DNA from: Tenebrio molitor
Lineage: Eukaryota > Arthropoda > Insecta > Coleoptera > Tenebrionidae
Direction: 5' to 3'
DNA length: 64,000 nt
Assembly: GCF_963966145.1 (NCBI RefSeq)
Contig: NC_091050.1
Location: 17,670,001 to 17,734,000 of the forward strand
The number at the start of each line of letters is the position of its first letter. Positions within the stretch are counted from its first letter, which is position 1. Of the stretch, positions 44,101 to 55,736 are shown piece by piece. The notes below the pieces were generated by a model that searched no databases, was not told the origin of the DNA, and saw only the letters and a program-made list of their open reading frames with translations. The position numbers were made by a program, and so were the translations under genes.

Positions 44101-47100
44101 TGTGTTTACAAATCTTGTTCGCTAAATCTTACCATCGAAACAAACCAGGTTACAAAATACACAAACTTCTGACATTATTTATTCAAATGTATTGAAACTG
44201 AAAAATCTGCTGCTGTGAAATTATACATATTTTTAAATTGATTACAACAATGACAATAATAGACCATGCGATCGAAAAAAAAGGGAGAACCACTATCGCG
44301 GTTCAGTTGGCAGCTCCAGTTTAAATATTGCTATTGTCAAAGAAACATATTTAAGTCGTTTAGTAGAGAGACTTGGCGGCTGTCAAATACAGTATCATGT
44401 ATCGGGTGTTCATTTAATTTTCCCTTCAAAGTTGGCGTTGAAGAGTCGATTGTGAACGCACCACTCGTCAGTCTGCAGAGTGAAAACACAAACAACGTAA
44501 AAAGTGAAGTTAGATTTAAACAGGTGATCTGTGATCCGTAATCCGTGGTGCATTTTGGCGGGAAATTTAAATGAACACCCGACAATAATAATCATACATT
44601 CAAATTTGTTTAGGTACGTTATAAAAAATCAAATGAGATATATTGTCGAAACATGTGGTTCATTAATATTCCTGTTTGATTTTATAATGTTTTCATTAAT
44701 TTCAAAACGTATGAACATTTACACATTTTCAAAATTGTATTTAATTTTTAATTTTCACGGGTTGACAGATGTAGAGACTTCAACGTAGATGTTTTATACA
44801 GACTAATGAAATACGATACATCTTTGTTGCTTGTTGGAATTTTTACGATTCAACAACAAGATTACCAATTTCTTTCCAATTTAAATTTCGAATAGTCCAG
44901 TTTTGACTTGTTCTTTTCTTTCCTATAAATTCTGGCACATTCGCTTGTCGGCAGCCATATTTGGAAATTTAAATTGTTGGTGTGAATGGCACAATACAGA
45001 GGCCATTATTGTCACTTGTCAACATATCTTTAAACCAGTCGAGAACGGTTCAGTACGTATTATGATAATAATCAAGAAATTTATTCGAAACATTTTTAAT
45101 TGTCAACAATGAATGATCTTTCTTGTCTTGAAATAAATGTGCAAACACTGATTTACAATGTTAGACCAAAAACAAAACACCCCTCATCTTCTAACAATTT
45201 TGATTGAAATTCATGTACATAAATACATACATAAAGTCCATTCACGTTGGATTTTCCTAGTCAAGGTCAAATAATTCAATATTATGGCGGTGTGATTTTT
45301 ACTTCAAAAATGCTTTAGCTGTGTATGTCACCAATACGGGCTGATAAAGTAACCAAGTCATTCGTAGACTGTAGAGGTTATGTTATTCGCTGTCAGCAAA
45401 GAAACAGTCATTTTTCAAATATTGTTTTTAGAGGATAACAGTAGGTAATAATACATCCATTTTGTTATCATTTGCACTAAAAATAGTGTCAGTTCTTAAT
45501 CGGTATGATAGGATTAGGAACATACAATAGGTACCTAACTCCTATCTACTGGTGTTGTATTTTTCTGCTTGCGCTGTTGATTAAGTGAAAAAACCCTTAA
45601 TGACTACAGTGATGACTGATGAGGAACCAGAATAAGTTATAGAAAATGAACCCAATAGAAAATTGTGTGAAGTTTCTTTCATTGGAAGCGATGGAAGTAA
45701 GGAATGCAACTAAATGATGGAACAAATTTGGCAATAAAATTTCAGTTATTCAGAGACACTTATACGTTTTGATTGTGGTTGTGACGTTTCAAGAATGTAT
45801 TGTTACAATTGCATACCACAAAAGAAAGGTGTATTTTGATTTTTAATGATTTTTTTCTAATTTAAGTTTTTTCGATGTACACATTACCTTTAAAATAACG
45901 TTGTATTGTTAAAACTGCTCAATAAAGGTCGTAAATAGATTATAATCATGTTAATACATACAATACATTAAACATTAAAGGATTCTAACCAATTAATTTT
46001 CGAACTGAAGCTATTTTTTTCTTGAGTCCGTATTAGCTTGCGGGTTTCGTCACATTACGTCAGTTGTGGAAGGTTAACGCAATTTTAAAATTAACCTTTT
46101 TTCTTTTCGCCGTGGTAAAATCACCCAGGAATAGAATTTTATTAAAAAATCTGTGACTTTATTTCACACGTCAAACTAACATTCAAAATTAAAAACGTCA
46201 AATCGCTCTCAATCGCTCTATCACGAATAAAACACGATAATGTAAAATTTACTAGGAAAGGAGGCGCAGGCTTGCAACGTGACAACAATTTGGCAGAGAA
46301 AATCCAACGTGAATGGACTTTACAGTCGCGGATAAAAAAAAGTAGGACAATGTTTTTTCGCTAATGTAAATTTGCTTCCCCTTTCTATGGTTACTATGAA
46401 AATATTTATTTATTTATTATACTAACCCCGGTTTACTCAACTCAATTTTGGCTAAATTTCTTAATAAGCTGGTCCTACTTTTTTTTGTCCGCGACTGTAT
46501 TTCTTTTTCAGTATGTATATGTAACTTTTTTTCAACAATAACTCGTTATTACTGAATTACTTTCATCTACTTTATGACACTTCTTTTTAAATTTCGGCCA
46601 AACATATTTTTTTTGTCTGTAGAGAAAATTCTAACGTGGAAATCTAAAGCAGTTGCAGATTCCGCAACATTATGCCATATTGTCCTTTGTACGTTTCCAA
46701 TCAGTCCTTGGGTAGATACTAGAGACACATCGATGATAGACTTTACTAGACAATATTTTGCAACAAGCAAAACTAGTGCTAAAATCATTGTGTAGGTAGA
46801 AAAGAAATTAATCGATCAGGAATTTCCAAGATATTTAGTTGAAAGTTTATCGTTGAGGCATTTACATTTTTATTGGACACTTAATCGTTCGCTATTTTTT
46901 CTCCGCACGATATCCAAGAAGACGTGTGTGTGTAAATTACCTGGTCGTACTAAAGCTCCAGTTCTTCCGGGATACGCTTATAAATTTAGTTGCAAATGTG
47001 CAATTACCTATGTGGTAAACCGAACCATAATCATAACAACTAAATTATATCAAGAGATACATTTTAAATACCTGTCGGATCCAGACACTCGTTATGCCTC

Positions 47101-50100
47101 TTGAATTGAAATGTGCGAGGCAAAAATGATGGTTTCGATTTTTCCCCGACAATGTTGCTTTGTTGATCGGCTCAAATGAAGTGTAATTTTCGTGATAACT
47201 TTCTTGACCCAAGAAATTGCAACAGTGCTTATATGGGAATATCTTCGTAATGAATTGCTCGTATTCTGTTTCTGTTCGTTAATTCTGTACGGAATGCCTC
47301 TAACGAGATGATCAATATTCCATCGGATCTTATTCCGTTCGCTCGGATACATTAAATTATACGGGGCGTAATTCGAAGATATTCGCCAGTCCAAATATAG
47401 AAATGTATTAATGTGTTTTCTTTTTCGCGTGTTCTATTTTTTTGGTGGCAGTCTTTTATTAAACGACCTTCCACGTCACCGTAATTAAGTTAACTTATGT
47501 TTGCTTGTCTGACAATGCAAGAAAGATGCTATTATATTTGGTGTTCGCTTCTTTCCGCCGACCTTACTGCTCGATTTCTTTTTATGGAGTTATTTAAAGA
47601 ACCACTACCTTATAGGAGGAATCGCAACAGGAAATCAATCCACACCATACCACCTGTGTGAATACAAAATTCTAACCACGAATTTAATTGTTGATGATGT
47701 GGAGTTGACATGATTACATTTTTTTCTTTTCATGTCAGAAGTATCAAATTCCACCAATAACTCAGTATTAATAGGTATAATCAAATGGCATGATAATCAC
47801 ACTGAATCTCACAAAAAGTTAACGACTCAACCTCTTTATTTTCTGTTTACATTTACTAGTCTCTCCATTAGTGGTTTTTTACCACTCGGCTTGTTTACAT
47901 TTGAGTAAAAAAACTCTATTAAACCAGTTGCTCTTTATATCTTTACTACTACAAAAGTATGTATAGTAAGTGCAATTAACCAGGACATTGGTATACCTAC
48001 GACTACGACGATAGGAATAATAAACTAACAGTGCTTGAGCGGTACCTTTTTTTTGATGATTTTTTTTACATTTTCATAGACCATTCCAAGTTTAAGTCAA
48101 GGTAAAATGTGCTCAGTGCAAGAATTAGATCTTAATTAATGACGTCAGTAGAATATATTGCATTAGAATATTTCTTGAAATTTTATACCTGTCTTTCCGT
48201 GTTTGGTAAATTATTTCTGTTTCCTCATTCCTGATTTTAGTTATTATTACTATCGTATTAACATATTTATTTGCGATGACTCAAAAGTAAATATTTTTTC
48301 TAGAATGAAATGTGCCTATTGTAGTACCAGATCGGAAGTTTTTTTCTCTAAAATAAAATAATTGGGAAGACCATTGTTGGAAAATTTCAAGAGAATTTAC
48401 AAAAGCTTGTATTGTAGAAATCAGTACTTCGAAAGAAAATGTGTGGGATCAATTTTCACGTACTTACTTTTAGTTAAAGTGTTCGTTGAACTTTGAATTT
48501 TCGAAACTTGTAGTTTAAAAAATCTGGCAACTACATACTACGTTATTATTAAGTTATCATAATTTATAAACAAGTTTATAATTTAATTTTCAACGACCAG
48601 ACAAGAGATTGTTGTCGAAGAGGAACGTAATTGCGAGAATATCGTTCCATAATTACAACTTAAATTTATCGCAACCATCGGTTTTAAGTTTAGAGTAGGC
48701 ATTTAATTAACCATCTAACCCTTACCTCTATCGATGTCCTTAAGCAATATGGAGAGATACAAGCGTCGTGGTGTTAGAAGTACCAAAGTACTGTCAAACA
48801 ACTTGTTAGTGAAAATTCCAATTTTATTTTCATGGATGAGCTGACACCGTTGTCTTGGCCTTTGCTTACTTTGGTACCATTTAACTGTTAATCCAAACTC
48901 TAGTACCCCACTAAAGGTATTAATAAAAGATAGTACAGTTAATTTTTTTTCTCGTTGACAAAACGTAATATATAATTGTCTCAGCTATGAAATTCTCTTC
49001 AGTAGTGAGTACAACTCGAGACGATTAAAAAATTTTTTTTGTAGATTGTAATTATCTATTATCAGCCGCAGTACTGTTACAAATCTGCTCGTTACTCACC
49101 ATCCGAACCAATAATTATATTATTTGGATCCCGCTAATAGTCGCAATTATTTTCCGTGCCCAAAATAGCTAGTTCGTCCTTAATTAGATACTTCCTCGTA
49201 CAATCTCTTAGGACTTCCCGGAATAAGAGGTAAAGTTCTGCTTCGCCTATCATTACCATTGTCTTTCACCTCGGGGGATCCATTCCGCAAACGCAAACAC
49301 GTCCGTTTACTCTTGATTTTAAATTTGAACTGCAAACATGTCGAAACAGACCGGTCCATGAAAGAATTATTCGACTCCACGAACAGCATCACAAAGTAAT
49401 GGCATCCGTAACGTCACACCGGAGATAATCACCATAGAAAGATCGTTAATCAAGCGGTACCGTGGCGGTAGTATTATTATTTACGAGTTTGTTACACGGG
49501 ATGAGATTACACGAATTTGTAACTGCAACAAGGGCGAGAGGGTTTTTTTTTTGTAAGTTTTGTTATCATTTTTTTTGGGAGTTGACCCGTGGGAGTTTTG
49601 GCGCAGCGGATGTATCGACTGGGATTTGGTGCAGGGTAATATGTCACAAAGGGTAAAAATGTATGCAACGGTTGCACCGTAACTCGGTAAATGACACTAA
49701 TCCGGTGTATAAATGGTGAAATGATAATAGCGAACAGGGACTGCATACAACATACAATCTCGTAATCTAGACATTACGTCGTTTGTCCTTGCGAGTAATT
49801 ATATGAAACATGAAATGATCGCTTTCAGCAAAATGCTCGAGTAAATGCATTTTAAGTTTAATTCAACTTGAATATGTCATATTATAAAAAAAAAAAAAAT
49901 TGCGACTGTAGAAAGGAGTCGTAGCCGAATCGTCAGTTGAATCTTGGCTTTAGAAACGTCAAATTTTAGATGTGCGTGTAAGACTTGGTTCTCGCCCAAG
50001 GGTCTTATCCACTCAATATTTGACAATTAATAGATCCGTCTCGACGGTACACGTTAAATTAGACAATCTCAGTTACAGTCGTACGATAATCTACAATCGG

Positions 50101-53100
50101 ACTCACCTCCACCTCATTCAACTCATTCAAACGGCAAAGCACAGGTCCGGACTAGGGTAAGCTCAATTGGGACGGTACAAACATGTAAACGATAATACCT
50201 GACACATCTGTCACAAATCAAGGATATACGGGGGGTGTTTTCCCTCCTAACTCGATCATTTCGAAAGGGCTTCAACCACGGGCGTCGTCTTCACAGCGCT
50301 ACATTCCGAGGTTGCGTTGCATGTTCCGGTAGCACCTGTAGCAACCCCAGTGTGCAGTTTGGGATCCGCAGTCTTCGTAGAAGACCTCTGCCAGAGGTTT
50401 TACACGTTGATGGCACTGATTTCATAGTCCAGGTTGCCCAAACCTGCTGCCCAGTTACCGAAACACCTAGTAACTGTATCCGCCTATCACAAGCCTACTT
50501 CACTGCACCATTTCCGGGGCCACAAATTATTCACCTACCCTCGTGCATCTCGAACAGCTACGCGCTCGGTTCCAGCTGCCAAGCTTCCTTGCCTCGCCTG
50601 TGTTAAAAATCACCCCCGAGCGAAGAATCTTTTCGAATATAATTCATGAGCCACATGTTTGGGTGGAAGAGGTAGTTTTTCTATTGTGTTTTTAAAATTC
50701 GCTTACCTGTGTTTTGATCTTGATTGTTTTTCTAATTGGAGACTGTTGCAAAAGAACGTTGTAGGGAATTCATCCGCAAGGTGTAGTTTGTCGCTCGTGG
50801 GATTGCGCACTCGCCTGTAGCTCGTGAAGAAAAGTACTACATTATGCACATGTTATGTAAATTACTATGTATTTGGATTTTAGAAGTAGATATAAAGAGT
50901 TGAATCTTTCACACGGTCAGCAGCCTTGATTGATAACATGTTTGAGACTTGCCAGAACAATAACAGATAGTACCTATCACTTTGTTTATTTCTGCAGCAG
51001 GTGAGCTCATTATTTATATATAGGGGACACAAAGTAAAGTGCAACGCAAGTGTTGCCCCGTCCTTGGATATTGTGCGATAATAGTTGTGGCAGTCGTTGC
51101 GTTGTTTACAAGTTTTTTAAATATATTTATATTGAGACAAGGCAATTTACGACAATTTCCTGCGAGAAGGCACTGATCTATAACATTTGTCAGTGTGGAA
51201 TCTTTCGAGTCCTTGCGGCGTTCGCACCATCATTAAACATATTAAATATACAAATTCCTGGCGCTAAATAAATAAATAAATATGTTTCCTAGGCTAGTTC
51301 CAATTTTCCAAAGATAATGGAACGATCGTGATGAATGTCGCTTTAAATGCATGCCATTTTGCGACTTGTTGCATGCCAGTTCCGGTTCCTCTTGTAAAAA
51401 TTTTGTATGCATGTGGATTGAAGCCCAGGCTAGATAAGCGCGAGTTCCGTTCGTTTTCGTCCTTCCGGTGCGAATTTTTGCAGGGATCGATGCGTCCATT
51501 GTGTGGATGTGAAAATTGGTTCGCCTTCCGAAAGTTATTCGGTTTTTTTGATTAATGAGTACAAATTAGTGGTAAGGGAGTCGTGAAATGATGGGGGTAG
51601 AAGAGCGATGTGCGTTTCACCCCCTTCTCCGCAGTGTGTAATAGATGACCCAAATGTATCAGTTACTGAGGGAACACGTGATACTTGGTGGTCAAATTAG
51701 ATAGAGTGGCTTTGTAACGCTTTGGAGAGTACCGTTTCGAAAACTACAAGAATATTTTTAACAATAAAAATTACATACTTCTTTACTTAATTTTTTATAA
51801 TTTAGTCGTCACTTCTGTACTTCTAAACTCCAAATAAAAATGTGTTCAGTTTGTTTTGTTTTGTAATCATCTACACGAAAATTTACATTTAAATTAAAAT
51901 ATTACAAACTGGAAAATGTTGTCTTTTGCACCACATAAATGTAATAATTTTAGGTCCTGCACCAGTTACGTTGTAGCAGTGTGAGTTCTTGCATCATGTT
52001 GCACCACTGTGAAAGAATGAATATGTTGCTCTGAAAATTTTCTGGTACATCTTAGACTGTGACACATAAATCTGTCGAGTGGCTAATTTTTTTCTCACCT
52101 TTTTTGTGATGCCAGAGAGTTAAGGAAAGTTTGAAATAGGATTAATTTGCACTGAAGTAGGGAATAAAACACGAAGTAAGAAGGATAATTAAAAATGTAA
52201 TGTAAATTAAAATTTTACTGTGCTTTAAACTCAATTTGAAGGAAATTGCTATTTGTTTGCGCGATAACTTAATCCCAGTTTTAAATAAATATTCGACAAT
52301 GTTTCCTTTCTGTTGCCACATTTTACAAAACCGTTTTATTTATGCTCGTTTATGAGGATCGCTTTTATTTTATTTTTTTAAAGTTAAATTAGAGCAAGCA
52401 AGTAATTAAATGGTAATTATCGTCTGACTGCAAATTAAAAACGGAGAACTAGTGAAACGTTAAAAGTGTATCAGTAATTATAAAATTTATGAAACTTTAA
52501 ATTGTATTTCAGGTTGTCTAAATGTAACAATGTGTATTGTTAATTAAATCGTCAGTTGACAGTTGTTTTTTTTTTAATTTAAATCAGGCAACTGTGGCGA
52601 ACTCTTGCTGAACTTCTTGAATCATTATCTGAACTGAAATTATAGAGGTAGTACTTTCTCAAGCTGAGGTACCAATTATTGTACAGATGATGTATTTTAC
52701 TCTAACGAATGATGACAGATCTCTTCTGCACGTTTAACTCTCGACTAGGTTTCACATCTCACATCCTCTCATCACATCTTTGATTCGTTGCTGATGACAA
52801 TTGTTTTTCAATCAACCGAAACCCAGTTAATGGATTTTTGAGCTAACGTGTCTTCGTCTCACGTGAAAAGTACCCAGTAGTTTTTTTCGCGGGACAACGA
52901 CCAAATAATGCACTGTCCACTAATCTTTTTCTTATTGTCGTTGAATTTATTTCTTTGGCTCCAAACTACAGTAGTTTTCCCAGAATTTGAGTTGACGACA
53001 AGAATGCACTATATGCACAATGTGATTATCTTGTAACATTCCTTTGTATTTGATGCTTTAAACCAAACATAACGAGTAACAAACCTGAATGTTTCCTTAC

Positions 53101-54341
53101 ATTTTCGGTTCCAAGGAAATCCAGCTTTGCTCCTATACGAGACGTCGTTATCGTCTGCTATTAGACTTCATTTGTCACTCACTGACGAGGGAATTGTATT
53201 GTACCGTTAATTCGATAGTAAATAAATCAGTGAAGGTAACAGAATTATTGGATTTTCGTTCTTAACAAGATTCTGTTGAACACCTTCCTGTTTCGTAAAA
53301 GTAAAGGGAGAGGAATTTTTCCACACAAATGTTATCGCTAGTTTTTACCCAAACTTGCCTGGATTGTACCGAAAATGTTTGCAAACTAATGTATCAATTG
53401 CATCCATGAAAGCAAATAAAACATAAATAGTTATTTATAGTAAGAGTGAGGAAGGCAAAGCTTTCGTTCACGCAAATTGGGTGTTCAAGTGAACGAAAGC
53501 GGCCTCACTCTAGAGTGAGGATCCGTCGCTATGGAAAAAATAAAATACAAAATAAACAAAGTTCTGTAACGTCAATAAAGTCGTTGTGTGCACGTTGTGG
53601 AAATTGCGGAAATGGATGATGAGGTACCAAATATTACCTAAAAAATCAAAATTACGTTATCAGAAAGAATTGGAAAAATTTAAGAGTGAATGCAAACCAG
53701 TGAGTGAAAGGCAGTGAGCGAAAAAACGATGAGCGAAAGTGAAGTGAACGAAAGAGGAACCTTCACCCACTGGTAACTATGGATACAGACTCACTTTTAG
53801 GGACGTATCGAACAAATGTTACCGAAATAAAATTTTAAAGGTTCTGTTTTGCGTTTGCCAATTAACATTCTCTTTTCCCATCTTGCAATAGCGAAGAAGA
53901 CAGATTTCGTTCGCTGTCCAACAGGAGGTGTTGATCTTTTCCCAATTCATATTTCTCTATTTTTTTGTGAGATTTCCTGGATTGAGTCGGGTCGTTCACG
54001 TCGTACGTTTTTGTCGATAACAGCCGTAACTCTTTGAAGCGGTCCCCAGGCGTAGTAAATTGCCTCATATTATTAAACCCCCTTTAATCTGTATCTCTCG
54101 TCTATCGATTACAACGTTGATAGATTTATCGCCTCTGTTTCAGACGTAATAAGTCAGGCGAGCAGCGGCCGACGAAGTGCCGCTTATAGCAACGTCTACG
54201 GGGAGAGACTCCCGCGACAGGGCTCCGCCATCAACAGCGAGAGGGCTTCTGTCGCTTCCGGGAGTCTGACCAGCGGCGGTCTCGCCGCCCCCGACCAGAC
54301 CAACACCGCCGAGCTGACACCGCAACAGATCGGCGTCATGG
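32171..54341 (+). CDS. Miga: Mitoguardin (Miga), first three coding exons, 3' end outside window
   Basis: Exons 32171-32266, 32318-32468, 54144-54341, phases 0 and 1 in agreement. Exon 1 gives MSLLTHLGPVCQHLDKLKQI and ends TTQK. A 51-nt intron follows; read through, it would add 17 residues inside the membrane anchor. Exon 2 gives the transmembrane segment VIIVSVTASVTVVGVLARYL and a basic tail ending GVRSPNG. After a 21.7-kb intron, exon 3 continues with SSGRRSAAYSNVYGERLPRQ, a Ser-rich stretch and LTPQQIGVM. These are the N-terminal anchor and linker of mitoguardin, a mitochondrial outer-membrane protein that promotes fusion and lipid handling. The conserved C-terminal domain is expected beyond 64,000. 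Confidence 0.88.
32469..34941. other. Miga intron 2, first part
   Basis: AT-rich. One GC-richer island (33,960-34,430) contains a 133-codon plus-strand frame at 34,009-34,410 that I do not recognise. With no splice or family support it is more likely conserved non-coding or regulatory DNA than a gene. Confidence 0.4.
34942..35077. mobile_element. PIF/Harbinger-type MITE, 136 bp, TAA target duplication
   Basis: Arms GGGCCGGTTGCACCACGTGA... and ...GTTGGTGCAACCGGCCC pair at the ends, with inner AGTTAAATTTAACT / AGTTAACTTTAACT. TAA flanks both sides (34,939-34,941 and 35,078-35,080), the classic Harbinger duplication. The terminal sequence is related in style (GTTGCACC) to the 5572-6835 element. 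The copy is nearly a perfect stem-loop. Confidence 0.85.
35081..36653. other. Miga intron 2, AT-rich, with a diverged repeat (36,080-36,420)
   Basis: 36,080-36,420 resembles 39,060-39,370: shared runs around CAGAAAATGT, ACATCAGACATCTTCA and TTTTATATCTTGAGTAGGTT followed by CCATAAAGCGC. The two are old copies of an unclassified interspersed repeat. Nothing else was recognised. Confidence 0.4.
36654..38303. mobile_element. Tc1/mariner-superfamily element with DUF4817 transposase, 1.65 kb
   Basis: Perfect 30-bp inverted repeats start CAGGGTGTCCCAGAACTCGC (36,654) and end at 38,303, with TA on both sides. It holds an internally deleted transposase at 36,950-37,406. A partial relative of the TIR (GGTGTCCCAGAACTCGC) lies at 3716. 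The second half (37,410-38,270) has no recognised coding sequence. Confidence 0.85.
36950..37406 (+). pseudogene. DUF4817-type transposase, internally deleted
   Basis: One frame gives YTAAEYAEMLIIYGECRRNA, then REDARKYAIRFPRRLPYPNY and RARDTGSLVPT: the N-terminal helix-turn-helix in full. A stop and about 25 codons of linker follow (REVRTPETEDAVLQS). In another frame comes the C-terminus NILEELNNQIHERLATVIPN and MKGGQFEHML. The DDE catalytic core between them is gone. The two preserved ends fix the family and show deletion rather than decay of an unrelated ORF. Confidence 0.8.
38304..39414. other. Miga intron 2, AT-rich, with second diverged repeat copy (39,060-39,370)
   Basis: Contains the partner of the repeat at 36,080-36,420. 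Otherwise low-complexity AT-rich sequence with no gene. Confidence 0.4.
39415..39565. mobile_element. MITE of the GGGTGTTCATTTAAA family, copy 1
   Basis: Ends GGGTGTTCAATGTTCATTTA (left, with a small insertion) and AATTTAAATGAACACCC (right). The interior has GATTTAAACAGCTGATCCGTGATC and TCACAATCGACTC, shared with the copies at 44,402 and 61,647. Confidence 0.7.
39566..41589. other. Miga intron 2, AT-rich, nothing recognised
   Basis: Short open frames only (for example 40,328-40,621) with no family features. Confidence 0.4.
41590..42450. other. GC-rich island within Miga intron 2
   Basis: Base composition shifts clearly toward G+C, with CG-containing words (CCGCCCCCGCCCGGAGTCCC near 41,690). 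No promoter or exon could be fixed. An open frame at 42,187-42,450 (87 codons) has no recognisable product. It could be an enhancer or an alternative first exon of Miga. Confidence 0.4.
42451..43640. other. Miga intron 2, nothing recognised
   Basis: AT-rich, no repeats with clear ends, no coding signal. Confidence 0.4.
43641..43760 (+). mobile_element. Partial copy of the 62,707-62,937 MITE
   Basis: Begins CAGGGTTATTAAATGATTGT and follows the 62,707 element through ATCGCAGTAGGCGTTGGTGA and GCGAGCCTCATAACATGAGT. The right half and its TIR are missing. Confidence 0.7.
43761..44401. other. Miga intron 2, nothing recognised
   Basis: AT-rich non-coding sequence. Confidence 0.4.
44402..44582. mobile_element. 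MITE of the GGGTGTTCATTTAAA family, copy 2
   Basis: Ends TCGGGTGTTCATTTAA and TTTAAATGAACACCCGA, with an interior TCGATTGTGAACGCACCAC and GATTTAAACAGGTGATC shared with the other copies. 181 bp, no coding content. Confidence 0.75.
44583..45231. other. Miga intron 2, nothing recognised
   Basis: AT-rich non-coding sequence. Confidence 0.4.
45232..46322. mobile_element. Non-autonomous TIR element, 1.09 kb, 25-bp perfect TIRs
   Basis: TAAAGTCCATTCACGTTGGA... at 45,232-45,256 is exactly inverted at 46,298-46,322. Ends in TA, so a mariner-type target is likely. No transposase coding was found inside. Its right end directly touches the MITE at 46,321. Confidence 0.8.
46321..46499. mobile_element. 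Mariner-type MITE, 179 bp, inserted at the edge of the previous element
   Basis: TACAGTCGCGGATAAAAAAA... (46,321) and ...TTTTTTGTCCGCGACTGTA (46,499) pair over 28 bp with one mismatch. The left TA is also the last TA of the neighbouring element, so this copy used that TA as its target. Confidence 0.8.
46500..53443. other. Miga intron 2, long AT-rich stretch
   Basis: No gene recognised on either strand. Two GC-richer patches stand out. 50,235-50,640 has a 123-codon plus frame (50,235-50,606) and an overlapping second frame, without family features. 49,180-49,392 has a 70-codon minus frame with SPEVKDNGNDRRSRTLPLIP, also unrecognised. Neither has convincing splice context. Otherwise simple AT-rich sequence. 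Confidence 0.4.
53444..53760. repeat. Hairpin and clustered GTGARCGAAAG repeats
   Basis: AGAGTGAGG and GCTTTCGTTCAC (53,444-53,471) pair with GTGAACGAAAGC and CCTCACTCT (53,489-53,511). Related words recur at about 53,713, 53,730 and 53,745 (GTGAGCGAAAA, ATGAGCGAAAGTG, GTGAACGAAAG). It may be the ends of a small transposon or a regulatory cluster; undecided. Confidence 0.5.
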
Positions 54342-55106
54342 GTGAGTTCTTTTCCACCAGCGGAAATTTCTCGCCAAACCTAACGATCGAACTGTTATTA
54401 TCGTAATCTCTCTGATAAATTACAGGAGAGGAATTTCTTTCTCTCGATGCAAAGTTGCAGGTTGTGTCGGAATTGCAATTTTTGTTGTTGTTGCGTGGAG
54501 GCTTTTCGAGACGGTGTATTATGAACGGATTTTTATTAAGTGGCTGGCTGACAGGCTGATTTGAAACCGTTTTCATTGCCGATTGATCGTTTCCTTTCTC
54601 CCTAAATTGATACGTTACATGACGTCCCAGTAATATCGGTGGAATATACCGTTGAAGATATTTCCGTAATGCAGCGTGCACCGCGGAGTGTGTTTATAAT
54701 GATGAAATTCCCATCATACTTCAGACAGACATAAGTTTCCTGTATGATTTAAAATTAACTTGCAATTACCTGCAAATAGGTTGTAATTATATTCCGGCAA
54801 ACATCTTCCATCAGAACGTCCACTCATTGTTTTTTTCGGTCAATAACCGTGAACTTGAACGATAAACGAATTGTTTTTATTTACTAAAATGTTCTCTCGG
54901 GGGTTAGATGTAATTCACTATTTTTTCTAAAGCAATTTATGCGCCATATTTACAAACAAATATTTGTACGCTTCGTTTACAGAGAAATAAACGGGAAAAC
55001 ATAGATTTTTTCAAATAATTATTGGTTCAAGATAGGTGTGGGAAAAATTTCAACAGTGTACACCAAAATTTATTTTGTCATAAAATAAAGTCAATGCACT
55101 GTATAT
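54342..55106. other. Start of Miga intron 3
   Basis: Begins with GTGAGTTC after exon 3. No further exon or repeat was recognised. Confidence 0.45.
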
Positions 55107-55450
55107 GGCGCGTTCAAATGAAATCCTGAGCTGGGAAGGCGTTGGAAACCGTTAATTATTGTTGTGCTTTTTTAAAGCGTATATTAATTGGAGCATGTTG
55201 ACAGCTAAACTAAAATTTAGAGCCAAAAAATTTTTCTTTTTTTTCTTTCTTTGCAATGTTTTACATTAAAAATAAAATAACTTAACGATTCCTATTCTCC
55301 AAGCACCCTTTGCTGAAAATAAACGTGTTCAATTGTGTCCCGATTAAACATAAACAAATGTCAAACGGCGGGAAATTCAAACTTTACACTGTTCTAAACG
55401 GTTTAATTTTTCCAACGCCTACTCAGCCCAGGATTTCATTTGAATTCGCG
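55107..55450. mobile_element. MITE, 344 bp, intact copy of the 26,204 family
   Basis: Arms GCGTTCAAATGAAATCCTGA... and ...CAGGATTTCATTTGAATTCGCG pair over about 40 bp. The interior has an inverted GGCGTTGGAAA pair. It provides the uninterrupted reference for the disrupted copy at 26,204-26,866. Confidence 0.8.
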
Positions 55451-55736
55451 ATATCTTTTAAGTAGAGGATGTACTGGGGCCTAGAACAGGCAGTAGATTT
55501 TTTTTTTCATTTTTGTCTACTACTTGACAAGCCTTCTATCGTCCTCTGTTGTTTTTCGTGGCATTTTTTCCCAACAACCACAAGCTGGTACTCGCTTCGG
55601 CGGTACACACAAGCGAGATAACAGTAATATGGTTCTTTTGTTTTTTTATTTTTACACCTAACATAACCGAGCGGTTGTCAGTAGATATTAATCGTCCAAT
55701 TTTTTTTTTATAGTGAATTAAAAATTCCAACATATA
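55451..55736. other. Miga intron 3, nothing recognised
   Basis: AT-rich with T-tracts; no gene. Confidence 0.4.

Noticed and set aside
46853..47394. Overlapping frames on both strands near 47 kb
   Set aside because: Low-complexity composition and no motif; treated as intron.
49180..49392. Minus-strand frame ending LPLIPGSPKRLYEEVSN
   Set aside because: No homologue recalled, no neighbouring exon in phase.
50235..50606. 123-codon frame with many Cys and Pro
   Set aside because: Cysteine spacing fits no known finger or knuckle; overlapping frame of similar length suggests composition effect.
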